Positions 45,591-54,740 of a stretch of DNA of 64,000 nt are shown piece after piece; position 1 is the stretch's first letter; each line of letters begins with the position of its first letter. A program made the position numbers and the translations under genes. The notes beneath the pieces are model-generated. The model did not search any database, was not told the DNA's origin, and was given only the letters and a program-made list of their open reading frames with translations. Source of the stretch: Gammaproteobacteria bacterium. GTDB taxonomy: Bacteria > Pseudomonadota > Gammaproteobacteria > JAJPIJ01. Location: positions 1 through 64,000 of the forward strand of contig DATJVC010000024.1 in assembly GCA_035501935.1 (NCBI GenBank), written 5' to 3'.

Positions 45591-47135
45591 TTACCAGAAC
45601 ACCTGCGCGCGCGCCACGAACGCACTCGGGTTTTCATGATTGAATACGAAGGAGGTGCCCTTCAGCAGGGGGGTGGTCGGTGTGGAATCTTTTAGCGTAT
45701 CCAGATTGATGACTTGGATATAGTCGGCCATGAAGCGCATATTGGCGTTCACATACCAATTGACGCCAGCGGAAACGGCCTCCTCTTCACCGCCTTCCAC
45801 CAGTGCTTTGGTGTCGTTCAAATCCAGTGTGTCATACCGCACGGCCACTTGCAGAGCGCCCCAGCCGCCCTTGCCCACCGGTGACTTTGGCTGTACCGGG
45901 CCCCAAGCGGCATTAGCTGCGTCGAAATTCATGCTGTCACCCGGGGTCAGGAAAAAGCCGGCCTCGGCGTAATAGCCCTGTAGGGTCGCTGTCTTACCGT
46001 TATAGCTCGCCGTCAGAAAATTGCTGCTGCGATCCACATCCCACTGGGTGTATTCGGTTTGGAGATGAAACGGACCCCAGACCACGGCGCCTTCTGCGTT
46101 CCAGGCGAAAATGTCATCGATATTGCTGCGGCCGTTATTCGCCCCGCCTTGGTACTGGAAGAAAGGCGCGGTGGTTAGCAGTGTCGGCGACCTGTTGAAG
46201 CGCCCTGCCTGAGCAGCAACATTTATCACTGTTTTCTGTGGGTCGCGATACCAGGCTGCGCCGCCGACATGCACCAAGTGGTTGGCATCCGGCATGTAGG
46301 GGTTGACGGTTCCGCGCACCACACCACCGAGCACCTCACTACAACCACGATTGTTTTTGGTACCACTGACTCCGCCGCAAGCCCCCGTACTCGATGTCGG
46401 TGGCGTGTTTGTGAAGTTGCCGGTAAAGACGCCACCTTGTAAGGTCCACAACTTCTCGCCATGGATTAAGCCGCCCAAGCCGATGTCATATTCATCCTGC
46501 AGCTTCTCACCGAGCAATGGACGTTCCACAAACAGAGTGAAATTGTCGCTGGAATAAGTCACGAGGCCAAACGGGAAGGCCTGCTGGCCCGCCTTGACAA
46601 ACCAAGTTCCCTTGTCCTCGGTATAGCCCACGAAGGCGTCCTTGGCCGCGTTACCTGGGAAATCCCATTCGAACTTGTACAACCAGTTGTGCCACATCTT
46701 GCCCTGAATGCCGAGACGCGCGCGCCGCAACTCGCCGCCGCTGCCTATCTTGTTCGTCTTGGAGTCGGAGTCAATGGCATCGTAGTCCGCCTGCACGCGG
46801 CCAATAAACTGCCAGGTGAAATCGCCGTCCGGCGAGGAAACCTGGATTTTGCCCTTGGTGTCGATCTTGGGCATCTCTTTGGCGACCTTTTCGGTGGTCT
46901 CCTTGGTGGACTTCTTGAGATCCTCCTGTTCCTTCGTGATCTGTTCGCCCTCGACCTGGGCAACCCCCTTCAACTGCTCATAGGTCTGCTGGTCGATGGT
47001 GCCCTTATCCTTGAGCACCCGCAGCAACTCCAACATGGCATCATTGGCGGCAAGTGCCGGGGTGGTGGCGGCTATCGAGAAAGCGGCCAGAAATGCTCCA
47101 AGCAGCGGTTTACAATGCGAACGATTGAGCAGCAT
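45591..47135 (-). CDS. phosphate-type porin (OprO/OprP family) with N-terminal coiled coil
   Basis: Outer-membrane beta-barrel protein of 514 residues. The ATG at 47135 has AGAGGAG upstream and gives MLLNRSHCKPLLGAFLAAFSIAATTPALAAN, a signal peptide. The mature start AMLELLRVLKDKGTIDQQTYEQLKG and the helical EGEQITKEQEDLKKSTKETTEKVAKEM are typical of OprO/P, followed by GRVQADYDAI and repeating barrel strands. It ends in Trp (AFVARAQVFW), as outer-membrane barrels usually end in an aromatic. It is divergent from phoB and has an array of Pho half-sites upstream, so phosphate or polyphosphate is the likely substrate. Confidence 0.9.
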   Translation of the reverse strand: MLLNRSHCKPLLGAFLAAFSIAATTPALAANDAMLELLRVLKDKGTIDQQTYEQLKGVAQVEGEQITKEQEDLKKSTKETTEKVAKEMPKIDTKGKIQVSSPDGDFTWQFIGRVQADYDAIDSDSKTNKIGSGGELRRARLGIQGKMWHNWLYKFEWDFPGNAAKDAFVGYTEDKGTWFVKAGQQAFPFGLVTYSSDNFTLFVERPLLGEKLQDEYDIGLGGLIHGEKLWTLQGGVFTGNFTNTPPTSSTGACGGVSGTKNNRGCSEVLGGVVRGTVNPYMPDANHLVHVGGAAWYRDPQKTVINVAAQAGRFNRSPTLLTTAPFFQYQGGANNGRSNIDDIFAWNAEGAVVWGPFHLQTEYTQWDVDRSSNFLTASYNGKTATLQGYYAEAGFFLTPGDSMNFDAANAAWGPVQPKSPVGKGGWGALQVAVRYDTLDLNDTKALVEGGEEEAVSAGVNWYVNANMRFMADYIQVINLDTLKDSTPTTPLLKGTSFVFNHENPSAFVARAQVFW

Positions 47136-47212
47136 GATCTTCTCCTCTAAAAAATTTTTAATTGGCACAGGATGCCGCGCCGTTGGTGGGCGGTCGTTGT
47201 TGTGCGATGAAC

Positions 47213-47266
47213 ATTAAACAGGCCTTGTGACAGCCTGATTGCGATAAGATGACGATTCGATGACAG
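47213..47266 (-). promoter_or_regulatory. Pho box array and -10 of the phosphate porin gene
   Basis: Minus-strand half-sites, all spaced 11 bp: CTGTCAT (47260-47266), TCGTCAT (47249-47255), TCGCAAT (47238-47244), CTGTCAC (47227-47233). Matches to CTGTCAT are 7, 5, 3 and 6 of 7. TTTAAT (47213-47218) follows 8 bp after the last one as a -10. The strand and spacing agree with a PhoB-activated promoter for the porin. Confidence 0.82.
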
Positions 47267-47280
47267 TGATGAATTAATAA

Positions 47281-47315
47281 TTTTCATACGCCTGTCATAA
47301 TTTCCGACCTAGACT
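47281..47315 (+). promoter_or_regulatory. Pho box and -10 of phoB (autoregulation)
   Basis: Half-sites TTTTCAT (47281-47287) and CTGTCAT (47292-47298) are 11 bp apart, matching 5 and 7 of 7 positions. TAGACT (47310-47315) starts 11 bp after the box, the same distance as at the second GT4 promoter. Autoactivation of phoB is known in other bacteria. Confidence 0.75.
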
Positions 47316-47336
47316 GCGCGGCGAATAAATCAACTT

Positions 47337-48032
47337 GTGAGCAAGGGCTTGAGCGTATTGATCGTGGATGACGAGCCGGCGATTCGGCAAATGCTGGCCT
47401 TCGCTTTAAGCGGCGGCGGCTACCGTTGCCAGGAGGCGGCGACGGCGGATGAAGCGCGGCAGGCCATACAGGAACACCCGCCCCAATTGATATTGTTGGA
47501 CTGGATGCTGCCCGGCGTCAGCGGCATTGATTTGGCGCGCGGGTTGAAGCGTGAAATCAAGACACGCGACGTGCCCATTATCATGCTCACCGCCCGTGGC
47601 GAGGAAAGCGACAAGGTCTCGGGTCTGGACAGCGGGGTGGATGATTACATTACCAAACCGTTCTCCACCAAGGAGCTGCTGGCCCGCATCAAGGCCGTAC
47701 TCCGTCGCAGTCACGCCCACCGGCCGGCCGAGAGCGTGGAAGTCGAGGGTTTGCGGTTGGATGCCGAAACGCATCGCGTGACGGCCCAGGGCGCCACGCT
47801 GACGCTCAGCCCCACCGAATTTCGCCTGTTGCATTTTTTCATTACCCATCCTGAGCGGGTCTACAGCCGCAGCCAACTGCTCGATCAGGTCTGGGGCAAT
47901 CAGGTCTATATCGACGAGCGCACCGTGGACGTGCATATCCGCCGGTTGCGCAAGGTGTTAAGCGGTCATCGTTATGATCATTTTATTCAGACTGTGCGCA
48001 GTGTCGGCTATCGTTTTTCCACTCGCGAATAA
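47337..48032 (+). CDS. phoB: phosphate regulon response regulator PhoB
   Basis: OmpR-type DNA-binding regulator of 231 residues, starting at a GTG. Receiver motifs: DDE near residue 11, phospho-acceptor D55 in LILLDWMLPG, TA in MLTARGEE and K107 in YITKPFS. The winged helix SPTEFRLLHFFITHPERVYSRSQLLDQVWG and the tail IRRLRKVLSGHRYDHFIQTVRSVGYRF fit PhoB. It is followed 123 bp later by phoR, and it has its own Pho box. The porin divergent to it and the pst operon 9 kb away support the name. Confidence 0.94.
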   Translation: MSKGLSVLIVDDEPAIRQMLAFALSGGGYRCQEAATADEARQAIQEHPPQLILLDWMLPGVSGIDLARGLKREIKTRDVPIIMLTARGEESDKVSGLDSGVDDYITKPFSTKELLARIKAVLRRSHAHRPAESVEVEGLRLDAETHRVTAQGATLTLSPTEFRLLHFFITHPERVYSRSQLLDQVWGNQVYIDERTVDVHIRRLRKVLSGHRYDHFIQTVRSVGYRFSTRE

Positions 48033-48155
48033 TCCCACAGACATATTTTGAATTTGGAAAAGTCCTGGGCCGGGCTTTCCAACATGTTGTTTACCGCGGT
48101 TTGCAGGATGCATCGGTAGCGGTATCATGTTTCACAGGCGGTAACAGTCAATACC

Positions 48156-49472
48156 ATGTCTCCCGATATTTGGCGTCTCATACTGTGGTTGTCAGGCGGC
48201 GGCATACTCGGTGCGCTTGCCGGACAGACGCTTGCCGGCCTACTTTGTGCGGCGTTGGGCCTGCTGGTCTGGCATATCCGCCATTTGCAACGTTTATTGC
48301 ATTGGCTGCGAATCCGGATGGATGGGGAGGCCCCTGACAGCCCGGGAATTTTCGAGGAGCTTTGCCGAGAAATCGATTATCTCCACGCCCGCCACCGCCG
48401 CCGCAAACGCAAATTGTCCAAGGTGCTCAAGCAATTCCAGGACGCCACGACCGCTTTGCCGGACGCCACCATCATCCTGGATGCGGATGGCGGCATTCAG
48501 TGGGCCAATACGGCGGCGGCCGAATACCTCGGCATCCGCTGGCCGGATGATGCCAAGCAGCGGCTGACGCATTTGGTGCGCGATCCAGCGGTGGTTGATC
48601 TGTTGAACAATCCGGACTTGCAGGAACAGTCGGTGGAGCTGCCCTCGCCATCCAAACCCGGGGTGCATCTGAGTCTGCGCGTCGTGCCTTATACGGAGGA
48701 TCAGCGCCTGTTCGTCGCTCGCGACGTCACCCGCCTGCACCGTTTGAACGAGATGCGGCGCGATTTCGTTGCCAACGTTTCACATGAGTTGCGCACGCCG
48801 CTGACCGTGGTGCGCGGTTACATTGAAACCCTGCGTGCGGATAAGAAAAACTGCCCGGCAGTCTGGCAGCCATTGCTGGCGCAGGTCGAAAACCACACCG
48901 AGCGCATGGCCAACGTCATTCGCGATCTGCTGCTGTTGTCACGCCTGGAGCAGAATGAGCAATCCGCCGGACGCGGGGAGATTGCCGTGGCCGATATGCT
49001 GGGTCGGATCCATGCCGAGGCCCAGGCCTTCAGCGGTGAGCGCCGGCATTTGTTCTCACTCGAGGCCGACGCCGGCCTCCGCCTGCTGGGCGCGGAAAGT
49101 GAATTGTACAGCGCCTTTTCCAACCTGATCGTCAATGCCGTCCAATACACCCCGGCGCGCGGCGTCATTCGCGTGCGTTGGTACAGCGACGAGCATGGCG
49201 GTCATTTCAGCGTCGAGGATAACGGCATCGGCATCCCCGAACATCACCTGCCGCGCATCACCGAGCGTTTCTACCGTGTCGATCAGGGTCGTTCGCGCGA
49301 GACCGGCGGCACGGGTCTGGGACTGGCCATCGTCAAGCATGTATTGCAGCGGCATCAGGCGCGCCTGCACATTGAAAGTACGCCTGGCAAGGGTAGTCTG
49401 TTCCGCTGTGATTTTTCCCCCGACCGGCTTGTCTACGTGTCGGCGGATCAAGAGCAGAAACAAAGCGCCTAA
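48156..49472 (+). CDS. phoR: phosphate regulon sensor histidine kinase PhoR
   Basis: Membrane histidine kinase of 438 residues. Two hydrophobic segments lie near residues 8-45 (LILWLSGGGILGALAGQTLAGLLCAALGLLVW) with almost no periplasmic loop, as in PhoR. A PAS-like domain follows (VLKQFQDATTALPDATIILDADGGIQWANTAAAEYL). The phosphorylated His is H210 in FVANVSHELRTPL. ATP-binding motifs are SNLIVNAVQYTP (N box), VEDNGIGIP and GGTGLGLAIVKH. It senses phosphate status through PstSCAB-PhoU, encoded at 54.7-59.4 kb. Confidence 0.95.
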   Translation: MSPDIWRLILWLSGGGILGALAGQTLAGLLCAALGLLVWHIRHLQRLLHWLRIRMDGEAPDSPGIFEELCREIDYLHARHRRRKRKLSKVLKQFQDATTALPDATIILDADGGIQWANTAAAEYLGIRWPDDAKQRLTHLVRDPAVVDLLNNPDLQEQSVELPSPSKPGVHLSLRVVPYTEDQRLFVARDVTRLHRLNEMRRDFVANVSHELRTPLTVVRGYIETLRADKKNCPAVWQPLLAQVENHTERMANVIRDLLLLSRLEQNEQSAGRGEIAVADMLGRIHAEAQAFSGERRHLFSLEADAGLRLLGAESELYSAFSNLIVNAVQYTPARGVIRVRWYSDEHGGHFSVEDNGIGIPEHHLPRITERFYRVDQGRSRETGGTGLGLAIVKHVLQRHQARLHIESTPGKGSLFRCDFSPDRLVYVSADQEQKQSA

Positions 49473-49590
49473 ACGCCTTACACCATCTTCGGTGCGGATC
49501 GGCGGTCATTCATCGCACCTGAACACGGTGACGTTCCCGTCTACATTCCCTGACCACAGGTGCAAGCCCGATATTGACACGGCAAATTAT

Positions 49591-49622
49591 ATGACTGATA
49601 GTCATACATGACCTACAGTCAT
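49591..49622. promoter_or_regulatory. paired palindromic operator upstream of the TetR gene
   Basis: Two 15-bp palindromes share the same half-sites, ATGAC-N5-GTCAT: ATGACTGATAGTCAT (49591-49605) and ATGACCTACAGTCAT (49608-49622), centres 17 bp apart. They end just before the TetR ATG at 49627, so the regulator probably binds here and represses its own operon. Confidence 0.75.
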
Positions 49623-49626
49623 TATT

Positions 49627-50295
49627 ATGGCCAGCATTCATAAAATTCCGAGGACACCTCCCGTGGACGGCGATCGCCGCGAGCGGCGCCGCGCGCAGAC
49701 CGCGCGGCGCATTCTGCAAACCGCCCTGCGCTTGTTCGCCGAACGGGGTTACGCCAATACCACGATTGAAGCCATCACCGAAGCGACCGACATCGGCAAG
49801 GGCACGTTTTTCAACTATTTCCCGAGCAAGGAGCACTTGGTCATCGCCTTTGGCGAATTACAGATCGCAAAAGTGACGGCTGTCGCGACGTCGAAGACGA
49901 CTGAAAAATCCATCCGCGATCTGATTACCCGCATGGTGGAAGACATCGTTTCCGAATGGCGTGGCAATCAGCGTCTTTGGCGCGTCATGTTCGGCGCCAT
50001 GCTGTCCAACGAGACCTTGTCGCGCAAATTTGCAGAACTGCTGGCCTTGGGTCGCAGCAACGTTGCCATCCTGTTCAAAGAAGGCCAGCGTCGTGGCGAA
50101 ATTCGCCGCGACATATCGCCGCTGGTGCTGGCCCGCATGCTACAGCAGACCATGCTGGGCGCGCAGCTGGTCTGGTCCAGTCACTCCGATTTGAATCTCG
50201 TCGATTGGATCGAACAGTCCGTTGATTTGCTCTGGTCGGGCACGGGCGCGCCGGCCCGCGCCGAGTCTGCGTTCGCAAAAAGGGATCAGCGATGA
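49627..50295 (+). CDS. TetR-family repressor (CecR/YbiH-like) of an efflux operon
   Basis: Repressor of 222 residues. The helix-turn-helix RRILQTALRLFAERGYANTTIEAITEATDIGKGTFFNYFPSKEHL is the TetR signature. The C-terminal ligand domain is unlike others I can name. It overlaps the membrane-fusion gene by 4 bp (ATGA), and the arrangement resembles E. coli cecR-ybhGFSR. Two palindromes precede it. The inducer cannot be deduced. Confidence 0.9.
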   Translation: MASIHKIPRTPPVDGDRRERRRAQTARRILQTALRLFAERGYANTTIEAITEATDIGKGTFFNYFPSKEHLVIAFGELQIAKVTAVATSKTTEKSIRDLITRMVEDIVSEWRGNQRLWRVMFGAMLSNETLSRKFAELLALGRSNVAILFKEGQRRGEIRRDISPLVLARMLQQTMLGAQLVWSSHSDLNLVDWIEQSVDLLWSGTGAPARAESAFAKRDQR

Positions 50296-51407
50296 ACCGA
50301 CGGTTCCTCCTGCTGTTGCTGCCAGGCATTGCCATACCCGCGGCGGTCGCCTTCGATTGGTTTAATTTCAAAGAATCCGCGGATAATGGCCTGGTGGTCT
50401 CCGGCACTCTGGAGGCGCGTAATATCGATGTCGGCTCCAAGATCGGCGGACGCATCACACAGGTGTTGGCGCATGAAGGCGATCACATGACGGCGGGTCA
50501 GTTGCTGGTGGTATTTGACGACGCCGAACTCAAAGCCAGGGTCGATCAGGCGCAAGGCCATCTGGATTCCGCCCACGCCAACCTGGAAAAGCTGGAACAC
50601 GGTTCTCGCCCCGAAGACATCGCTGAAGCGCTGGCGGCCACCAGCAAGGGCGCCAATGATCGCGGCTACCTCATCGAGGCGATCGCGCAGGCGCGTGCGG
50701 ATCGCGAACGCGCCGCAGCCGATGCAATCGATGCCGAGCAGAGTTTCCGGCGCGTGCGGGATTTGGTCCGTACCGGCGCCCTGCCGGCGCAATCACAGGA
50801 TGACGCCCAAGCCAAACTGGACACCACAAAGGCCGCGCTCCGGGCGGCGGACTATGCCGTGGCCGGGGCCGAGGGCCGTTTGCGCGCCGCACAGGCCGTT
50901 TCGGAACGCACCGAGCGCGGTTTCCGGCAGGAGGACATCGACGCTGCCCGCGCCGATGCCGCACAGGCGCAGGGCGAATTGGAGGAGGCGCAGGCCCGCT
51001 GGGCCGAACATGAAGTCCGCGCCCCCACCGCCGCCGTGGTGGAGGTACTTGACCGGCGGCCGGGTGATCTCCTGCCGCCCAATGCAATCGTGGCCAAGCT
51101 GCTGGAGGCTGATCAGCTTTATGTCGTGGTATACGTTCCGGAGACCCAGATCGGCTTGGTGCATGTGGGTCAGAACGCCAGGGTCAGTGTCGACGCCTAT
51201 CCCGGCGAGATTTTTTCAGCGAAGGTTGAACAAATCCGGCAGCAGGCCGAATTTCTGCCACGTAACGTGCAGACCCGCGAGGAACGCGTTCATCAGGTCA
51301 TCGGCGTCAAATTGCGCGTCGATAACCCGCGCGACCGCCTGCGCGCAGGCGTCAGCGCCGAAGTGAGGTTCGCCGGGGAAACAGATAATGCCGGCAATAC
51401 GCGCTGA
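50292..51407 (+). CDS. HlyD-type membrane fusion protein of ABC efflux system (YbhG-like)
   Basis: Periplasmic adaptor of 371 residues, anchored by the N-terminal segment RRFLLLLLPGIAIPAAVAFDWF. VSGTLEARNIDVGSKIGGRITQVLAHEGDHMTAGQLLVVFDDAEL is the biotinyl-lipoyl unit. A long alpha-helical hairpin rich in Ala, Glu and Gln follows, and then APTAAVVEVLDRRPGDLLPPNA. It overlaps both neighbours, with 20 bp shared with the ATPase gene. It would link the inner-membrane ABC pump to an outer-membrane channel. Confidence 0.92.
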   Translation: MNRRFLLLLLPGIAIPAAVAFDWFNFKESADNGLVVSGTLEARNIDVGSKIGGRITQVLAHEGDHMTAGQLLVVFDDAELKARVDQAQGHLDSAHANLEKLEHGSRPEDIAEALAATSKGANDRGYLIEAIAQARADRERAAADAIDAEQSFRRVRDLVRTGALPAQSQDDAQAKLDTTKAALRAADYAVAGAEGRLRAAQAVSERTERGFRQEDIDAARADAAQAQGELEEAQARWAEHEVRAPTAAVVEVLDRRPGDLLPPNAIVAKLLEADQLYVVVYVPETQIGLVHVGQNARVSVDAYPGEIFSAKVEQIRQQAEFLPRNVQTREERVHQVIGVKLRVDNPRDRLRAGVSAEVRFAGETDNAGNTR

Positions 51408-52341
51408 GAATCTGGTACGCCGCTTCGGTGATTTCACCGCCGTCGACGGCGTCAGTTTCACCGTGGAGAAGGGGGAAATCTTCGGGTTTCTGGGACCGAA
51501 TGGCAGCGGCAAGACCGTCACCATCAAGATGCTGATCGGCATCCTGCCCTTGAGCGGTGGCGGCGCGTGGGTCGACGGCATCGATGTGCGTACCGACCCC
51601 GACAGCGTCCGCAGTCGCATCGGCTACATGAGCCAGAAGTTCAGTCTGTACGACGACCTGACGGTGCTGGAAAACCTGCGCTTCTATGGCAAGGTCTACG
51701 GACTGCGCGGCCGGTCGCTGGAACGGAAAATAGCGGCTGTGATCGAGCAGAATCAGATCGGTACCTATCGTAACCGGCTGGCGGGGCGTTTGTCCGGCGG
51801 CTGGAAGCAGCGTCTTGCGCTCGGTTGCGCCATGCTTCACGAACCGAAAATACTCTACCTCGACGAGCCCACCGCCGGTATAGACCCCGTGGCGCGGCGC
51901 CAGCTTTGGGATTTGTTGTTCCAGTTGTCGGGTCAGGGCATCACTTTCTTTGTGACCACGCACTACATGGACGAGGCCGAGCGTTGCAGTCATCTGGCAT
52001 ACATCCACTACGGCAAATTGATCGCCGATGGCACGCCCGCGTCGCTGCGATCCCTGCCGGACATCACGCCAGCCGGCACGCATCGATTCGAGATCACCGC
52101 CGGCGAAGTCACCACCGCGCTGCAAATCGCTCATCAACTCGACGGCATGCGCAGCGCCACCATCTTCGGTCGCTCCATACACGCCTTGGTCGATGAATCC
52201 CTCAATCAAGAGGAGTTGGCGGGCGCGTTGCGCGCCCGCGGCGCGCGCATCGAGGAAATCCGTCCGCTGACGCCCAGCCTGGAGGATGTGTTCGTGGAAC
52301 TGACCTACCGTCACCAGCGGCAATCCGGAGCGAGCGCATGA
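51388..52341 (+). CDS. ABC transporter ATP-binding protein of the efflux system
   Basis: ATPase of 317 residues. Walker A FLGPNGSGKT near residue 35, signature LSGGWKQRLALG, Walker B ILYLDEPTAGIDP and switch His in FVTTHYMDEAERC. It is one half of the E. coli YbhF type, which has two ATPase domains in one chain; here there is a single domain followed by about 90 residues. It begins inside the HlyD gene and overlaps the permease by 4 bp. Confidence 0.93.
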   Translation: MPAIRAENLVRRFGDFTAVDGVSFTVEKGEIFGFLGPNGSGKTVTIKMLIGILPLSGGGAWVDGIDVRTDPDSVRSRIGYMSQKFSLYDDLTVLENLRFYGKVYGLRGRSLERKIAAVIEQNQIGTYRNRLAGRLSGGWKQRLALGCAMLHEPKILYLDEPTAGIDPVARRQLWDLLFQLSGQGITFFVTTHYMDEAERCSHLAYIHYGKLIADGTPASLRSLPDITPAGTHRFEITAGEVTTALQIAHQLDGMRSATIFGRSIHALVDESLNQEELAGALRARGARIEEIRPLTPSLEDVFVELTYRHQRQSGASA

Positions 52342-53486
52342 TCAATCCTTTTCGCGGGTTGGGGGCCATCTTTTACAAGGAGGTGATCCATGCCCGGCGC
52401 GATCGCATGGCCATCATGTTCTCCTTCATCATGCCCATTTTGCAGATGACCATTCTGGGGGCAGCCATCGATACAAATGTCCGGCAGGTACCGACCGTGG
52501 TTCTGGACGAAAGCGGCGCCAGCCAGACGGCCACACCGTCGGATCGCGGAACCTTCGACAGCCGCGCCCTGCTCGATCGTCTGCGCAACTCTGATACCTT
52601 CCGCATCATAAAATACGTGCGCTCCGATCGCGAACTCAATGAAGAGATGATCGCCGGCCGCGCCCGTGTCGGCATCAAGATTCCGGTGAATTTCGCCCGC
52701 GATCTGCTCGACGGCCGCAGCGCGCAGGTCATGGTGATGGTGGATGGTTCCGATTCCTCGGTCGCCGGCCAGGCGGTGAACGTCTCCAGCCAGATCGGCC
52801 TGGACGAGTCGCTGCGGCGCCTGCTGCCCGCCGGAGTCGCCGTGCCGATCGAGGTCCGGCCCAAATTGATGTTCAACCCCGATTCGCGCTCGCCCAACTT
52901 TTTCCTGCCCGGACTCACGGCCGTGCTGCTGTTGTTTGTCACCACCATGCTGACCGCTTTTTCCATTGTGCGCGAGAAGGAACGCGGCACACTCGAACAG
53001 TTGCTGGTGACGCCGGCGCGTCCCCTCGGCATTCTGCTCGGCAAAATCATGCCTTATTTCGCGCTCGGCGTGCTGGAACTCAGCGCCATCCTGATCTTCA
53101 TGCGTTATGTGTTCCAGGTGCCGATCCACGGCAACGCGCTGCTGCTGATTGTATTATCCACCGGCTACCTGTTTGTCAATCTGACCATCGGGACGCTGAT
53201 TTCCACCAAGGCCAACTCGCAGGCCGAGGCCATGCAACTGGCCATGATGACGACGTTGCCCAGTATTTTTCTCTCCGGTTACATCTTTCCGCGCGATACC
53301 ATGCCGCTGGTGTTCTATGGCATGAGTTATTTCGTCCCCGCGACTTACATGGTCGACATTTCCCGTGGCGTCATCCTGCGCGGGGCCGGCGTTGCCGAAT
53401 TGTGGATCGACGCGGTCGCGCTGGCCTTTCTCGGTTTGCTGGTCTTGTTGATGGCGGTGCGTCGCTTCACCCGGATGATCGTGTAA
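52338..53486 (+). CDS. ABC-2 type permease of the efflux system
   Basis: Membrane subunit of 382 residues. One hydrophobic segment is near the N-terminus (AIMFSFIMPILQMTILGAAI), then a large extracytoplasmic domain, then five segments towards the end (LTAVLLLFVTTMLTAFSIVREKERGTLEQLLVTP is the ABC-2 signature stretch, with EKERGTLEQL in the middle). The length and order match YbhS/YbhR permeases, but only one such gene is present, so a homodimer is likely. It is the last gene of the operon and converges with dedA. Confidence 0.92.
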   Translation: MINPFRGLGAIFYKEVIHARRDRMAIMFSFIMPILQMTILGAAIDTNVRQVPTVVLDESGASQTATPSDRGTFDSRALLDRLRNSDTFRIIKYVRSDRELNEEMIAGRARVGIKIPVNFARDLLDGRSAQVMVMVDGSDSSVAGQAVNVSSQIGLDESLRRLLPAGVAVPIEVRPKLMFNPDSRSPNFFLPGLTAVLLLFVTTMLTAFSIVREKERGTLEQLLVTPARPLGILLGKIMPYFALGVLELSAILIFMRYVFQVPIHGNALLLIVLSTGYLFVNLTIGTLISTKANSQAEAMQLAMMTTLPSIFLSGYIFPRDTMPLVFYGMSYFVPATYMVDISRGVILRGAGVAELWIDAVALAFLGLLVLLMAVRRFTRMIV

Positions 53487-53502
53487 GAACAGCCGCTGAA
53501 AT

Positions 53503-54117
53503 TCAGCCCGCCGGATTGCGGCCAAGACGTTGGCGCACATACCAGCCGGCACTCAACAGCAGCACCACGGCGACTGCGATGTCCAACTGATGGGAATACT
53601 GCAAAACAAGCTCCCATCGTTCACGCAACTTCATTCCACAAAAAAGCAGGAAGCCGTTCCATAGCGTCGCCCCTGAAAACGTGGCCAGCAGAAACGGCCC
53701 TAACGGCATCCGGCCGGTCCCGGCGGGTATGGAAATCAGGTGCCGCACGACGGGGATGAATCGGGCAATAAAAATCGTCCAGAAACTGCGGCGGTGGTGA
53801 AAAAACCGCTCGGCGCGCTCAAGGTCGCGGAGATTCAGCAGCAGATAACGACCGAACCGCACCACCACCGGCCTGCCGCCGTAACAGCCAATCGCGTAGG
53901 ACAACAAAGAACCGAGCACGGAACCCAGGCTGGTGGCGGCGACGGCCATCGACAAGTTCCAATGACCGTCGGCGACTTGAAAGCCGACAAAAGGCATCAC
54001 CGCCTCGCTCGGTACCGGTACGATCATGCTCTCCAGCGCCATCAACGCACAGGCGCCCGCATAGCCGGTGGTTTCCAGCACGCGTACGGCGGTGTCGGCG
54101 ATGGCCTCGGTCAGCAT
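53503..54117 (-). CDS. DedA-family membrane protein
   Basis: Polytopic membrane protein of 204 residues, of a family implicated in lipid flipping and envelope integrity. ESMIVPVPSEAVMPFVGFQVADG carries the conserved E-x-x-x-P-P/S-P-E region. RFIPVVRHLISIPAGTGRMPLGPFL is the signature GRFIPxVRxxxxxxAG motif. The gene follows tag on the same strand (29 bp), which follows phoU (6 bp), so the three could be co-transcribed with pst. Confidence 0.93.
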   Translation of the reverse strand: MLTEAIADTAVRVLETTGYAGACALMALESMIVPVPSEAVMPFVGFQVADGHWNLSMAVAATSLGSVLGSLLSYAIGCYGGRPVVVRFGRYLLLNLRDLERAERFFHHRRSFWTIFIARFIPVVRHLISIPAGTGRMPLGPFLLATFSGATLWNGFLLFCGMKLRERWELVLQYSHQLDIAVAVVLLLSAGWYVRQRLGRNPAG

Positions 54118-54146
54118 GAGGCCATCCTACCAGATTGAACTTTGGA

Positions 54147-54734
54147 TCAATCCGGAAGCCGGCTGATTTCCCGGTGGCGGGGGCAGGTCAGTTCGTGATC
54201 GTTGACCATGCCCACCGCCTGCATGAAGGCATAGCAGATGGTGGGGCCCACAAAATTAAATCCGCATTTTTTAAGGGCCCTGCTCATGGCCTCTGATTCC
54301 TTCGTCTGCGCCGGTACCAGGCGGTAATTGCGCCAGCGGTTCTGCCGGGGGTGGTAATCGACAAACTGCCAGAGAAAATCCGCCAAGGACACGCCCTGTT
54401 CGTACAGCTTCAGCACGGCGTGGGCATTTTGAATCACCGATTCGAGCTTGCCGCGGTTGCGGATCAGTCCGGGATCGGCGAGCAGCCTTTTCAGTTTGCG
54501 GCTATTGAAACGAACCACTTTCTCCGGATCGAACCCCGCAAACGCCCGCCGGTAATTTTCGCGCTTCTTGAGGACAATGATCCAACTCAAACCCGCCTGC
54601 GCGCCCTCCAGACACAGCATTTCGAATAAATGCCGCTCATCGTGGACCGGCACGCCCCATTCTTCATCATGGTAGGCGATGTACAGGGGATCGGCCGTGC
54701 ACCAGCCACAGCGGCTGGACGGCTTGCCGGACAT
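54147..54734 (-). CDS. tag: DNA-3-methyladenine glycosylase I
   Basis: Removes 3-methyladenine from alkylated DNA. It is 195 residues. CGWCTADPLYIAYHDEEWGVPVHDERHLFEMLCLEGAQAGLSW is the complete Tag signature with the zinc-binding Cys at the start. FNFVGPTICYAFMQAVGMVNDHELTCPRH supplies the later His/Cys zinc ligands and the catalytic region. It starts 6 bp after the phoU stop, an unusual place for a repair gene, and likely travels on the pst transcript. Confidence 0.96.
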   Translation of the reverse strand: MSGKPSSRCGWCTADPLYIAYHDEEWGVPVHDERHLFEMLCLEGAQAGLSWIIVLKKRENYRRAFAGFDPEKVVRFNSRKLKRLLADPGLIRNRGKLESVIQNAHAVLKLYEQGVSLADFLWQFVDYHPRQNRWRNYRLVPAQTKESEAMSRALKKCGFNFVGPTICYAFMQAVGMVNDHELTCPRHREISRLPD

Positions 54735-54740
54735 GGGAAC

